From: CAVVSD01 sp963757125
GTDB lineage: Bacteria; Actinomycetota; Thermoleophilia; Solirubrobacterales; Solirubrobacteraceae
DNA: 64,000 nt
NCBI GenBank assembly: GCA_963757125.1
Contig: CAVWQP010000004.1
Span: forward strand, 1,302,001 to 1,366,000
Reading direction: 5' to 3'
Under the pieces are notes generated by a model. That model was not told where the DNA came from and searched no databases. It worked only from the letters and a program-made list of their open reading frames with translations. Of this stretch, positions 24,580 through 33,239 are shown piece after piece. Numbering within the stretch: position 1 is the stretch's first letter; the number at the start of each line of letters is the position of its first letter. The translations under genes were made by a program, and so were the position numbers.

Positions 24580-25566
24580 CTACCCCAGCGTCTTCCCGTA
24601 CTGCCGCTCGTAGTACGCCCGGTAGTCGCCCGACCGGATCGGCTCCCACCAGTCGCGGCGCTCCTGGTACCAGGCGACGGTGCGCTTCAGGCCCTCGTCG
24701 AAGTGCACCTGCGCCTCCCAGCCCAGCGCGCGGACCTTCTCCGAGCCGAGCGAGTAGCGGCGGTCGTGGCCGGGGCGGTCGGTGACGTACTCGATGAGCG
24801 ACTCGTCGTTGCCCGTGTGCTCGAGGATGCCCTTGACGACGTCGATGTTCGGGAGCTCGTCGGGCCCGCCGACGTTGTAGGCCTCGCCGGGCACGCCGTG
24901 CGCCAGGACGTGGCCGATGCCGCGCGCGAAGTCCTCCACGAACAGCCAGTTGCGGACGTTCATGCCGTCGCCGTACACGGGCAGCGAATCGCCGTGCAGC
25001 GCGTTGAGCACCATGAGCGGGATGAGCTTCTCGGGGTACTGGTACGGCCCGTAGTTGTTGGAGCCGCGGCAGATCAGCGTCTCCATCCCGTACGTGTGGA
25101 AGTACGAGCCGACGAGCAGGTCCGCGCCCGCCTTCGTCGCGCTGTAGGGCGACGACGGATCGAGCGGGGACGACTCGGTGAAGGAGCCCTCGTCGATCGA
25201 GCCGTAGACCTCGTCGGTGGAGATCTGCACGTAGCGCAGGCCGGCGTCGCGGGCGGCCTCGAGCAGCACCCACGTGCCGAGCGCGTGCGTCGTGACGAAC
25301 GCGTCGGGCTCGGCGATCGAGCGGTCGACGTGCGTCTCGGCGGCGAAGTTGACGACCGCGTCCACGCCATGCATCGCCGAGCGGGCGGCGTCGGCGTCCT
25401 CGATGCCCGCGTGGACGAGCTCCACGTCGAGGTCCTCGAGGTTCTCCTTGCGGCCGGCGTAGGTGAGCTTGTCGAGGACGACGACGTCGTCGCCGAACTC
25501 CGTCACGCGCTGACGGACGAAGTTCGAGCCGATGAAGCCGGCGCCCCCGCAGACGAGCAGCTTCAT
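24580..25566 (-). CDS. rmlB: dTDP-glucose 4,6-dehydratase
   Basis: 328 residues. Second step of dTDP-L-rhamnose synthesis. Extended-SDR motifs: GGAGFIGSNFVR (NAD site), STDEVYGS with the catalytic Thr-Asp-Glu, and the active-site Tyr-x3-Lys in SPYSATKAGAD. GSNNYGPYQYPEKLIP is diagnostic for RmlB. The stop-proximal ATGA overlap with rmlD shows coupling. No rmlC (3,5-epimerase) is in the window, so rhamnose synthesis would need that gene from elsewhere. Confidence 0.97.
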   Translation of the reverse strand: MKLLVCGGAGFIGSNFVRQRVTEFGDDVVVLDKLTYAGRKENLEDLDVELVHAGIEDADAARSAMHGVDAVVNFAAETHVDRSIAEPDAFVTTHALGTWVLLEAARDAGLRYVQISTDEVYGSIDEGSFTESSPLDPSSPYSATKAGADLLVGSYFHTYGMETLICRGSNNYGPYQYPEKLIPLMVLNALHGDSLPVYGDGMNVRNWLFVEDFARGIGHVLAHGVPGEAYNVGGPDELPNIDVVKGILEHTGNDESLIEYVTDRPGHDRRYSLGSEKVRALGWEAQVHFDEGLKRTVAWYQERRDWWEPIRSGDYRAYYERQYGKTLG

Positions 25567-26417
25567 GCGGGAACCTCCGTGGCGGTGGTGGCGAGATGGG
25601 CACGCAGCCCGTCGCGCCAGTCGGGCAGGCGCACGGCGTCGGGGCGCTCGGTGCCGAGCACCGACCATGCCGGGCGTGCTGCTGGGCGGGGAAATGCTTC
25701 CGTGGTCACCGGGGTGACGCGCACGCGCGTCCCGGTGGCCTCGAAGGTGGCGAGGGCGAGGTCGAACCAGGAGCAGGCGCCGCCGCCGGCGACGTGCTGC
25801 ACGCCCTGGATCCGGCGCTCGGAGATCGTGAGCAGCGCGTCGGCGAGGTGCCCGGTGAACGTCGGACAGCCGATCTGGTCGGCGACGACCTGCAGCTCGT
25901 CGCGCTCGGCGCCGAGGCGGCGCATCGTGTCGACGAAGTTCCTGCCGCCGGGGCCGAACACCCAGGCGGTGCGGACGATCGCGTGCGCGGCTGCGGACGC
26001 TGCGACCTGGCGCTCCCCGCCGAGCTTCGTGCGGCCGTAGGCCCCGAGCGGGGCGACCGGGTCGCTCTCGACCCAGCCCTCTCCGCGCTTGGACGCGCCG
26101 TCGAAGACGTAGTCGGTCGAGACGTGGACGAGGAACGCTCCGGAGCTCGCGCAGGCGCGGGCCAGGTTGCCGGCGCCGTCGGCGTTGATCGCGAAGGCCG
26201 CGTCCTCCGCCGTCTCGGCGCCGTCGACGTCGGTCCACGCGGCGCAGTTGACGACGACCTCGGGCTGCGCGGCGCCGATCGCGCGCTCGACGGCGTCCGC
26301 GTCGGTGAGGTCGAGGCCGTCGCGGCCCCGGGCGTCGACGTCGTGGCCGCGCGCGGCGGCAGCCTGCGCCACGGCCTGGCCGAGCATCCCGCGAGCGCCT
26401 GCGACGAGGACCCTCAC
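25563..26417 (-). CDS. rmlD: dTDP-4-dehydrorhamnose reductase
   Basis: 284 residues; last step of dTDP-rhamnose synthesis (NADPH-dependent). Motifs VLVAGARGMLGQAVA (nucleotide site), VVNCAAWTDVDGAE, HVSTDYVFDGASKRGEGWVE and YGRTKLGGE (Tyr-x3-Lys). GTG start overlaps the rmlA stop (GTGA), and its stop overlaps the rmlB start (ATGA). The first 20 residues and YGRTK motif are standard. Order A-D-B on one transcript. Confidence 0.95.
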   Translation of the reverse strand: MRVLVAGARGMLGQAVAQAAAARGHDVDARGRDGLDLTDADAVERAIGAAQPEVVVNCAAWTDVDGAETAEDAAFAINADGAGNLARACASSGAFLVHVSTDYVFDGASKRGEGWVESDPVAPLGAYGRTKLGGERQVAASAAAHAIVRTAWVFGPGGRNFVDTMRRLGAERDELQVVADQIGCPTFTGHLADALLTISERRIQGVQHVAGGGACSWFDLALATFEATGTRVRVTPVTTEAFPRPAARPAWSVLGTERPDAVRLPDWRDGLRAHLATTATEVPA

Positions 26418-27481
26418 AGGATCCCGATGTCCGAGTTGTCGCCGACGAGGAACCGGTAGGCGCGCGGCTGGCGCACCTCCTCGCGCGCGATGCGCACGTT
26501 GCGGCCGAGCAGCGAGGACTCCATGCGGCCCTCGAGGCCGGTCACGGAGGAGCCGGCGAGCAGGATCGAGTGCTCGACCTCCGCGCGCTCGATGACGCAG
26601 TTCTCGGCGATCGCCGTGTACGGACCGACATACGCGTCGACCAGGCGCGTCCCGGCACCGATGATCGCGGGGCCGCGGACCGTCGAGCGCTCGAGGACGG
26701 CGCCCGCCTCGACAACGACGCGCCCGTCGCATTGCGAGTCGATGAGCTCGCCGTCGACGCGCGGCTCGATGCGGTCGAGCACGAGCCGATTCGCCTCGAG
26801 CATGTCGTCGAGGCGCCCGGTGTCCTTCCACCAGCCCTGCACGATGTGGGGCTCGACGACCTTGCCGGTGTCGACGAGGTGCTGGATCGCGTCGGTGATC
26901 TCCAGCTCGCCGCGGGCGCTCGGCTGGATGGCGCGTGCCGCGTCGTGGATCCCCGAGGTGAACATGTAGACGCCGACGAGCGCGAGGTTCGTCTTGGGCT
27001 CCGGCGGCTTCTCCTGGAGCATGACGACGCGGTCCCCGTCGAGCTCGGCGACGCCGAAGTGCTGCGGGTCGGGCACCGGGGTGAGCAGGATGAGCGAGTC
27101 GGGCTTGCGCGTCTCGAAGTGACGCACGAGGTCGACGATCCCGCCCTGCAGCAGGTTGTCGCCGAGGTACATGACGAACGGGTCGTCGCCCAGGAACGGC
27201 TCGGCGGTCAGGACGGCGTGGGCCAGGCCCAGCGGCTCGTCCTGCTCGACGTACGTGATCTTCACGCCGAACTGCGAGCCGTCGCCGGCGGCCTCGCGGA
27301 TCTCGCCGCCCGTCTCCGGCGCGATGATGATCCCGACCTCGCCGATCCCGGCCGCTGCCATGGCCTCGATGCCGTAGAACAGCACGGGCTTGTTGGCGAC
27401 CGGGACGAGCTGCTTCGCGCTCGTGTGGGTGATCGGGCGCAGGCGCGTGCCTTTGCCACCGCTGAGGATGAGCCCCTTCAT
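26414..27481 (-). CDS. rmlA: Glucose-1-phosphate thymidylyltransferase, long form
   Basis: 355 residues, longer than the 290-aa RmlA of enterobacteria. Makes dTDP-glucose from dTTP and glucose 1-phosphate. Nucleotidyltransferase signature GGKGTRLRPITHTSAKQ at the N-terminus, VMYLGDNLLQGG for the metal site, and a C-terminal left-handed beta-helix (ERSTVRGPAIIGAGTRL, ENCVIERAEVEHSI) found in StrD/RmlA-long proteins. First gene of rmlA-rmlD-rmlB. TATCCT lies 10 bases before the ATG, a weaker leaderless-type signal. Confidence 0.95.
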   Translation of the reverse strand: MKGLILSGGKGTRLRPITHTSAKQLVPVANKPVLFYGIEAMAAAGIGEVGIIIAPETGGEIREAAGDGSQFGVKITYVEQDEPLGLAHAVLTAEPFLGDDPFVMYLGDNLLQGGIVDLVRHFETRKPDSLILLTPVPDPQHFGVAELDGDRVVMLQEKPPEPKTNLALVGVYMFTSGIHDAARAIQPSARGELEITDAIQHLVDTGKVVEPHIVQGWWKDTGRLDDMLEANRLVLDRIEPRVDGELIDSQCDGRVVVEAGAVLERSTVRGPAIIGAGTRLVDAYVGPYTAIAENCVIERAEVEHSILLAGSSVTGLEGRMESSLLGRNVRIAREEVRQPRAYRFLVGDNSDIGIL

Positions 27482-27528
27482 GCGACGACCGAGGATAGGG
27501 GGGGACGGGTCGAACCGCCCTAGTCCTC

Positions 27529-27544
27529 CCGTCCACTCGGACGG
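27529..27544. terminator. Short hairpin between pafBC-like gene and rmlA
   Basis: CCGTCC (27529-27534) pairs with GGACGG (27539-27544), 4-base loop, 7 bases beyond the tandem WYL gene stop. The rest of the 70-base gap holds the presumed rmlA promoter. Weak evidence. Confidence 0.3.
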
Positions 27545-27551
27545 TTACGAG

Positions 27552-29630
27552 TCAGCGGGCGGTCGCGGCGGCGCGTAGCCGCTCGACCGCGCCCAGCACG
27601 GCCTCGCGGGCGTCGGCGGGCTCCAGCACGACCGCGTCGCCCGCCTCGGCCAGCACCTCGCGCACGAGCCAGTCGACCCCCTTGAACGGCAGCTCGACGA
27701 TGACCGAGCCGTCGGCGAGCTCCTCGTTGACGCGGCGCTCCTCACGGGCCCAGCGCGCCCGCTCGGGCGACACCCAGACCCGCGCGATGCGCGACGCCGT
27801 GACCTCGCCGGTGCGCGGCCACCCGTCGACGTCGGCCGCCGGATCGACCTCGGGACGGCGCGTGAAGCGGTCCTCGGTCATCTCCGCGTTGCGGATGCGG
27901 TCCAGGCGGAAGTGCCGGACGTCGTCGCGCGCGGGGTCGAACGACGCGACGTACCAGCCCTCGCGCCCGTTCATGAGCGCGTACGGCTCGATCGTCCGCT
28001 GGACGAACTCGTCCTCGTTGGGCTTGTAGTAGTCCAGCCGCAGCGTCCGGCGGGCGGCGATGGCCTCGCTGACGACGCGCGCGATGGCGGAGTCGTCGCC
28101 GCCCGTGCTCGCGACCTGCAGGCCATGCTCCGTGGGGTCCTCGCCGAGCGCGGCGACGATCTTCTCCCGCGCCGACGTCAGCGCGCCCTCGGGCAGGTGC
28201 TCGCCGATGAGGTCGATGGCGGCGACGAGCGCCTTGGCCTCGACGGGCAGCAGCCGGGCGGGCCGCGCGAAGTTGTCCGCGTAGGGCTCGGGGTCGACCT
28301 CGACGTGGCCGTCCTCGGTGACCTCCGCGTAGAGCACGTACGTCCCGCCGCCGAAGCTGACGACGTTGAGGACGTCGATGTCCTCCCGCAGCTCGCGGTC
28401 GGAGATCTGCAGGCGCTCCTGGAGCTCGGCCGCGTCGAGCAGCTCGCCGCGGCGGCCGGCCTCGATGAGGACGGACGCGAGCGTGACGAGCCGCGCGAAC
28501 CGCTCGGGGCGGATCGCGGTGTCGCCCTGGCCGCGGCGGCTCGAGCTGTCCGTGTCCACCTCGGCGTCGGGCAGCTCGCGGGGGTCGGCCGGCCCGGCCA
28601 GCTCCAGGCCGCCGTCGGCGTGGCGCGAGGCGAGCGTCGCGACGCGCCCGGCGACCTCGTCCTCCAGCTCGGGCGGGCCGAGGACCTGGACGTGCTCGCC
28701 GAGGCGCAGCACCCACGACGCGAGCATGCGGGCGCTCGCGTACGGGGTCTCGAAGACGACCGAGCCGTCGTCGCCGGGACGGATCTCGCCGAAGCGCCCG
28801 AAGTGGCGGGAGACCTGCCAGGCGATGCGCTCGGACACGAGCACCTCGGCGGTCCCCTGCGTCTCGCCGAACTGCCACGCGGCGCGGCTCGCGTACTCGC
28901 GCGGGTCGAACTCCTCGCGCGTCGGGCGGCGGAAGTCGTGCTCGGCCTTCGTCGCGTACGCGACCTTGCCGCGGATGCGCGACAGGCGGAAGACGCGCAG
29001 CGCGCCGCGGTCGTGGGCGCGGCCCAGGAGGTAGAACTGCCCGCCCTGGAAGAGCAGGTGGTACGGGTCGACCTTGCGGGTGCCCGTCTCGTCGCGCTCC
29101 ATCGTGTAGTAGTCGAAGAGGATCGTCTTGCCGCGGAAGATCGCGGTCTCCACCTTCGCGAGGCGCTGCGACAGCTCCTGGCCGCCGGCCGAGGCGGTGA
29201 TGCCGAGGGCGACCGGCTGCTGCTCGGGCTGGCTCAGCGGGCTCGGGCGGCCCCACGACAGCTGCTGCAGCGCGAGACGCAGCGGCTCGGCGTAGGCGAA
29301 CTCGCCGTCGAGCAGCGACAGCGCGGTGCCGAGCGCGGCGAGCTCGCCGTCGGTGAACGCGATGGCCGGGAGGTGGAACTCCTCCGGGCGCAGCGAGTAG
29401 TTCTCCTGCTCGGCGACGGCGTCGGGCGGACGGTCCACCGTGAGCTGGATGCCGAGCGAGTCGAGCTCGGAGCGGTCGGCGTAGAACCGGCGCGCGAACG
29501 CATCCTCGTTCATGCCGCTGTAGCCCTCGACGTCGCGACGGATCTCCAACGCGGTGACGGGGCGGCGCTCGGCCATCAGGTACGAGATGAGCGACAGCTG
29601 CCGGATGAGCTTCTCGGTGTCCTTCGCCAT
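27552..29630 (-). CDS. Tandem WYL-domain regulator, PafB-PafC fusion-like
   Basis: 692 residues, about twice a normal PafB or PafC. Each half has an N-terminal winged helix (DTEKLIRQLSLISYLMAERRPVTALEI at 3-30; RPERFARLVTLASVLIEAGR at about 375) followed by a WYL domain (IFRGKTILFDYYTMERDETGTRKVDPYHLL; LRLDYYKPNEDEFVQRTIEPYALMN) and a WCX domain. PafBC in mycobacteria is a heterodimer activating the RecA-independent DNA-damage response by a proposed ssDNA-sensing WYL module. Here both halves are in one chain. No pafA or proteasome gene adjoins. ATG 29630 is chosen; TATCGT lies 10 bases upstream. Confidence 0.9.
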   Translation of the reverse strand: MAKDTEKLIRQLSLISYLMAERRPVTALEIRRDVEGYSGMNEDAFARRFYADRSELDSLGIQLTVDRPPDAVAEQENYSLRPEEFHLPAIAFTDGELAALGTALSLLDGEFAYAEPLRLALQQLSWGRPSPLSQPEQQPVALGITASAGGQELSQRLAKVETAIFRGKTILFDYYTMERDETGTRKVDPYHLLFQGGQFYLLGRAHDRGALRVFRLSRIRGKVAYATKAEHDFRRPTREEFDPREYASRAAWQFGETQGTAEVLVSERIAWQVSRHFGRFGEIRPGDDGSVVFETPYASARMLASWVLRLGEHVQVLGPPELEDEVAGRVATLASRHADGGLELAGPADPRELPDAEVDTDSSSRRGQGDTAIRPERFARLVTLASVLIEAGRRGELLDAAELQERLQISDRELREDIDVLNVVSFGGGTYVLYAEVTEDGHVEVDPEPYADNFARPARLLPVEAKALVAAIDLIGEHLPEGALTSAREKIVAALGEDPTEHGLQVASTGGDDSAIARVVSEAIAARRTLRLDYYKPNEDEFVQRTIEPYALMNGREGWYVASFDPARDDVRHFRLDRIRNAEMTEDRFTRRPEVDPAADVDGWPRTGEVTASRIARVWVSPERARWAREERRVNEELADGSVIVELPFKGVDWLVREVLAEAGDAVVLEPADAREAVLGAVERLRAAATAR

Positions 29631-29762
29631 GAGTCCGCCCACGATAGATCGCCGCGCGCGACGGGGGTCCGGTTACCGCCGCTCTTTGGGGGCTTCTTTG
29701 CGCGTGGCGCGGCGCGGACGCACGCTTTCGCGGTGTTTTGCGCACGACGCGCCGGTACGGGA

Positions 29763-29768
29763 TAGGTT
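29763..29768 (+). promoter_or_regulatory. Leaderless-type -10 (TAGGTT) of the response regulator
   Basis: TAGGTT is 11 bases before GTG 29780; a possible -35 TTGCGC lies upstream. Looser spacing than the other sites. In the 149-base divergent region with pafBC-like. Confidence 0.35.
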
Positions 29769-29779
29769 CGCGCCCACCC

Positions 29780-30418
29780 GTGACCCGGTTGGTGATCATC
29801 GACGACCACGAGGCCCTCCGCGAGGGCCTCGCGGTGCTGCTCCGGCAGGGCGGGATGGAGGTCGTCGCGGCGGCCGCGAACGTCGCCGCGGGCCTCGACG
29901 TCGTCGATCACGCCGAGCCCGACGTCGCGATCGTGGACATCCGGCTCCCAGACGGCAGCGGCATCGACCTGACCCGGCAGCTGCTCGAGCGGACGCCCGA
30001 GCTCGGCGTGATCCTCTACACCGGCGACAGCGACTTCGAGCTGCTCTACGACGGCCTGGACTCCGGCGCGCGCGGCTACGCGCTGAAGGCCGGGTCGATC
30101 GACGAGCTGCTGTCGGCGGTCGAGCGGGTCGCCGACGGCGGGACGTACGTCGACCCCCGCCTGGACCGGGTGCTGCTGTCCGAGCACGCCACCTCGCGCC
30201 TGCCGAACCTCTCGCCGCGCGAGCGCGAGATCATGCACCTCATGGCGGAGGGCGGGACGGCACAGGACGTCGGTGCGCAGCTCGGCGTGTCGGTCGAGAC
30301 CGTGCGGACGCACGTCCGCAACGTCATCCGCAAGCTGCAGGCCCGAAACCGGGTACACGCCATAGCGATCGCGCTGCAGCGGGGAGACATCACGATCGAC
30401 AGGAACGACGACGCTTGA
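29780..30418 (+). CDS. NarL/FixJ family response regulator
   Basis: 212 residues from GTG 29780. Receiver domain (residues 1-120) with phospho-acceptor Asp in VAIVDIRLPDGSG, acidic pocket IIDDHEALREGL, Thr in ILYTGDSDFE and Lys in GYALKAGS; C-terminal LuxR-type HTH (LSPREREIMHLMAEGGTAQDVG and VSVETVRTHVRNVIRKLQA). It would activate or repress transcription once phosphorylated. Coupled (TTGA overlap) to the HisKA-only gene that follows; no full sensor kinase is adjacent. Confidence 0.95.
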   Translation: MTRLVIIDDHEALREGLAVLLRQGGMEVVAAAANVAAGLDVVDHAEPDVAIVDIRLPDGSGIDLTRQLLERTPELGVILYTGDSDFELLYDGLDSGARGYALKAGSIDELLSAVERVADGGTYVDPRLDRVLLSEHATSRLPNLSPREREIMHLMAEGGTAQDVGAQLGVSVETVRTHVRNVIRKLQARNRVHAIAIALQRGDITIDRNDDA

Positions 30419-30612
30419 ACGAGGAGGAGCTGCACAAGCTCGCGCACGACCTGCGGACGCCGCTGACCGTCGTGGAGGGCTTCGCCCGGATGCTCGAGCG
30501 CGGCGAGGGGAAGCTGAGCCCGGAGGACCGGGCCGAGTTCCTCGCGCGCATCCTCGAGGCCGCGGGTCAGATGGGCGAGATCATCGACGGGATCACGCGG
30601 CCGCGGGCCTAG
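30415..30612 (+). CDS. Stand-alone HisKA (dimerisation/phospho-acceptor) domain protein, 65 aa
   Basis: Starts at TTG 30415, overlapping the response regulator stop (TTGA). The protein is just a HisKA two-helix hairpin: NEEELHKLAHDLRTPLTVVEGFARMLERG with the H-box His-Asp-Leu-Arg-Thr-Pro and a second helix LSPEDRAEFLARILEAAGQM. There is no HATPase or sensor region, so it cannot phosphorylate itself. It could be a phosphotransfer module, a phosphatase (the H-box HDLRT context includes the Thr used by bifunctional HisKA phosphatases), or a truncated kinase remnant. The ORF ends within the convergent nuclease gene. Confidence 0.75.
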   Translation: MNEEELHKLAHDLRTPLTVVEGFARMLERGEGKLSPEDRAEFLARILEAAGQMGEIIDGITRPRA

Positions 30613-31543
30613 CGTCAGGCCGCGGGAAGTACGCCGTCCCACCCAGCGCGCGGTCGAACGACGACCAGCGCTCGCCTGCCGCGAGGCTCTTCTCGAGCCG
30701 GTCGAAGGACCCGAGCCGGCCACCGAGGTTGTCGATGAAGTGCACGAGCGTCGCCTCGCGCGTGCACGGCACGACCGGTGAGCCGTGCTCGAGCGACCCG
30801 TGGTGGGCGAGGATGATGTGCAGCAGCGCCTCGGCGAGCTGCGGCGGGAACCCGTCGGTCTCCTCGATCGCGCGCCGCACCGCGTAGTACCCGAGCGAGA
30901 TCTCGCCCTGGAGGCGCCCCGCGTCGGTGAGGTCGATGCGGGCCTGGTCGGCCGCGTAGGCCTCGAGCTTGCCGATGTCGTGCAGCAGCGCGCCGGTGAC
31001 GGCGACGTCGCGGTCGATCCCCGGGAAGATCGCGCTCACGGCGCTCACCGCCTGCGCGACGGTCAGCGAGTGCTCGAGCAGCCCGTGGCGGTAGGCCTGG
31101 TGGAAGGACTTCGCGGCCGGCGCCTGGCTGTAGCGCGCCCACGCATCCGACCCCTCGCCGAAGAAGCGGTCCAGCAGCGCGCCGAGGTGCGCGTCCTGCA
31201 CGGTGGCGACCAGCGCCCGGAGGTCCTCCTCCATGTGCGCGGCCGCGCGCGGGGGTCCGTCGTGCAGGTCCTCGTCGCGCCACGTGCCGGGCGCGGGGAC
31301 GCGCAGCGCCTGGACGACGAGCTGGCGCGGCGACCCGGCGACGCGCCCGGTGATGTGGACCGGGCTGCCGGGGCGCACGATGTCCGGCATCGCCTCCCAG
31401 ACGACGGCGGGCACGGAGCCCGTCCGGTCCCCCACGAGGAGCTGCACGTACTCGGGGCCGTCGGCGCCGCCACGGCGCTCGGCCCGGCGGACCAGCAGCA
31501 CGCAGTCCACCTCACAACCATCCTGCATCTGGCGCACGAACAA
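30593..31543 (-). CDS. HD-domain 3'-5' exoribonuclease (YhaM family)
   Basis: About 316 residues from TTG 31543 (start uncertain: frame open to 31618; TTG chosen because TACGGT lies 10 bases upstream and the longer frame overlaps the divergent SMP-30 gene). N-terminal OB-fold (VQLLVGDRTGSVPAVVWEAMPDIV), then the HD domain: HGLLEHSLTV, GALLHDIGKLEAY (His-Asp), and HHGSLEHGSPV. YhaM degrades RNA and ssDNA from the 3' end with Mn/Co. Overlaps the HisKA gene by 20 bases tail-to-tail. Confidence 0.88.
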   Translation of the reverse strand: MFVRQMQDGCEVDCVLLVRRAERRGGADGPEYVQLLVGDRTGSVPAVVWEAMPDIVRPGSPVHITGRVAGSPRQLVVQALRVPAPGTWRDEDLHDGPPRAAAHMEEDLRALVATVQDAHLGALLDRFFGEGSDAWARYSQAPAAKSFHQAYRHGLLEHSLTVAQAVSAVSAIFPGIDRDVAVTGALLHDIGKLEAYAADQARIDLTDAGRLQGEISLGYYAVRRAIEETDGFPPQLAEALLHIILAHHGSLEHGSPVVPCTREATLVHFIDNLGGRLGSFDRLEKSLAAGERWSSFDRALGGTAYFPRPDARPAAA

Positions 31544-31586
31544 GGTGTCGCGGACCGTACGTTCCGCTCCGGACGGCAGGCCGGGA

Positions 31587-31592
31587 TAGGGT
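31587..31592 (+). promoter_or_regulatory. Leaderless -10 (TAGGGT) of the SMP-30 gene
   Basis: TAGGGT is 6 bases before GTG 31599. Confidence 0.45.
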
Positions 31593-31598
31593 CCGCGG

Positions 31599-32564
31599 GT
31601 GGCGTTCGAGGATCTCATCGACCCGGCCGAGGAGCTCGTCCGCCTCGGCTCCGGCTACGAGTTCACGGAGGGCCCCGTCTGGAGTCCGCTCGACGGGTGC
31701 CTGTACTTCTGCGACCTGCCGGGCGACACGCGCTGGCGCTGGTCGGAGGGCGACGGGATGCAGGTCGCGCTGCGGCCCGCGTTCAAGTCCGGCGGCCTGT
31801 CGATGGACGCGGAGGGCAACCTCGTCGCGTGCGAGCACGTGGGCAGCGCCGTCGTGCGCTACGGGCGCGACGGCCGGCGCGAGGTGCTCGCCTACCACCA
31901 CCGCGGCGAGTACCTCAACAGCCCCAACGACATCGTCGTGCGCGGCAGCGACGGCAGCGTGTACTTCACCGATCCCGACTACGGCCGCTGGAACGACTGG
32001 GTCGGCGTCGAGCGCAACCGCGGCCGCTTCCGCGGCATCTACCGCATCCCGCCGGAGGGCGGCGGCGAGGCGCAGCTGCTCGTCGCCGAGGACGAGTTCG
32101 ACGAGCCCAACGGGATCTGCTTCTCACCCGACGAGTCGGTGCTCTACGTCAACGACTCCCCGCGCGCGCACGTCAAGGCGTTCGACGTCGCGCCGGACGG
32201 CACGCTGTCCGGCGGCCGCGTCCTCCTCGCGGGCATCGGCACCGGCTTCGGCGCCGACATCGAGGACGGCGCCGACGAGGAGGCGGTCCACCAGGCGCTG
32301 CACGACGCGGGGGCCGTCGACGGGATGCGCTGCGACGAGCTCGGCAACGTCTGGGTGACCGGCCCCGGCGGCATCTGGGTCATCGATCCCGGCGGGACGC
32401 GGCTGGGCGTCGTCGGGGCGCCCGAGGTGGTCGGCAACCTGGCCTGGGGCGGGAGCGACCTGCGCTCGCTGTTCATCATGAGCTCGACGACGGTGCACGT
32501 CGTGCGCACCCTGGTGGGGCCGGCGCCCCTCCCGCATCACCGCTCGGCCGGCACCGAGGCGTAG
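31599..32564 (+). CDS. SMP-30/gluconolactonase family hydrolase
   Basis: 321 residues, six-bladed beta-propeller lactonase family. Motifs GYEFTEGPVWSPLDGCLYF (metal-ligand Glu), EYLNSPNDIVVRGSDGSVYFTDPDYG (Asn/Asp ligands) and DEPNGICFSPDESVLYVNDS. Opens a sugar lactone or hydrolyses a related ester. GTG start; TAGGGT 6 bases upstream. The last 28 bases overlap the convergent EcsC gene. No sugar-uptake genes adjoin. Confidence 0.93.
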   Translation: MAFEDLIDPAEELVRLGSGYEFTEGPVWSPLDGCLYFCDLPGDTRWRWSEGDGMQVALRPAFKSGGLSMDAEGNLVACEHVGSAVVRYGRDGRREVLAYHHRGEYLNSPNDIVVRGSDGSVYFTDPDYGRWNDWVGVERNRGRFRGIYRIPPEGGGEAQLLVAEDEFDEPNGICFSPDESVLYVNDSPRAHVKAFDVAPDGTLSGGRVLLAGIGTGFGADIEDGADEEAVHQALHDAGAVDGMRCDELGNVWVTGPGGIWVIDPGGTRLGVVGAPEVVGNLAWGGSDLRSLFIMSSTTVHVVRTLVGPAPLPHHRSAGTEA

Positions 32565-33187
32565 TAGGCCATCGCCCGGTTCGCGAGCGCGCGCGTGTCG
32601 CGCTCGTTGGACCACGAGTTGAAGACGACCGCGAACCCCGGGATGGACTTCGCTGCGATCCGCCGCGCGGCGCGCTTGCCGGAGAACCGCAGCAGCGAGC
32701 CGAAGAGCTCGGCGTCGCGCGAGCCCCGCAGGGACTTGTCGAGGGTCGCATACGCGAGCCGGCGCCCGGTGCCGGCGAGCGCGGCCTCGGCGTCCTCGAC
32801 GTCGGGGTAGAGGTCGCGCAGGACGAGCAGCTCCGCCGGCCGCGCCGGCGCGCACGGATCCTGGCCGTAGGCCGCGGCGACGTAGAACACGAGCCGCGAC
32901 TGGATCCAGAGGAGCGACACGAGGTCGGGGATGTAGGTGATGAACCCGCCGAGGCCGGTCGCCGCGCCGCCGAACCGGGCGAGCGCGGCGTGGCGCGCCT
33001 TCGCCCGCTTGGCGAGGTCGCGGTCGCTCATCTCGTAGCGCGACCGCAGGTCGCGGGCCCACTCGGCCGCCGCCGGGCCGTGCACCTCGCCCGCGACGAG
33101 CGCGATCGTCTCCGGCGCGCGCAGCGGATCCGCCCGGAGTCGCCCGAGCAGGTCGGACGGGAAGCGTGGGATGTCCACCCGTCGCAT
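32537..33187 (-). CDS. EcsC family protein
   Basis: 216 residues from ATG 33187. EcsC-family proteins are of unknown function, named after a gene of the B. subtilis ecs operon. A Gly-rich segment FGGAATGLGGFITYIPDLVSLLWIQSRLVFYVAAAYG (about 73-108) is the hallmark and could be a membrane-associating hairpin. The rest is Arg/Ala-rich helices (FSGKRAARRIAAKSIPGFAVVF). Neighbours give no clue. Convergent with SMP-30. Confidence 0.85.
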   Translation of the reverse strand: MRRVDIPRFPSDLLGRLRADPLRAPETIALVAGEVHGPAAAEWARDLRSRYEMSDRDLAKRAKARHAALARFGGAATGLGGFITYIPDLVSLLWIQSRLVFYVAAAYGQDPCAPARPAELLVLRDLYPDVEDAEAALAGTGRRLAYATLDKSLRGSRDAELFGSLLRFSGKRAARRIAAKSIPGFAVVFNSWSNERDTRALANRAMAYYASVPAER

Positions 33188-33239
33188 GATGGTGAAGTTG
33201 CCGAGATCGCGCTCGTCGCCAGCTAACCTGCGCCCCCGC

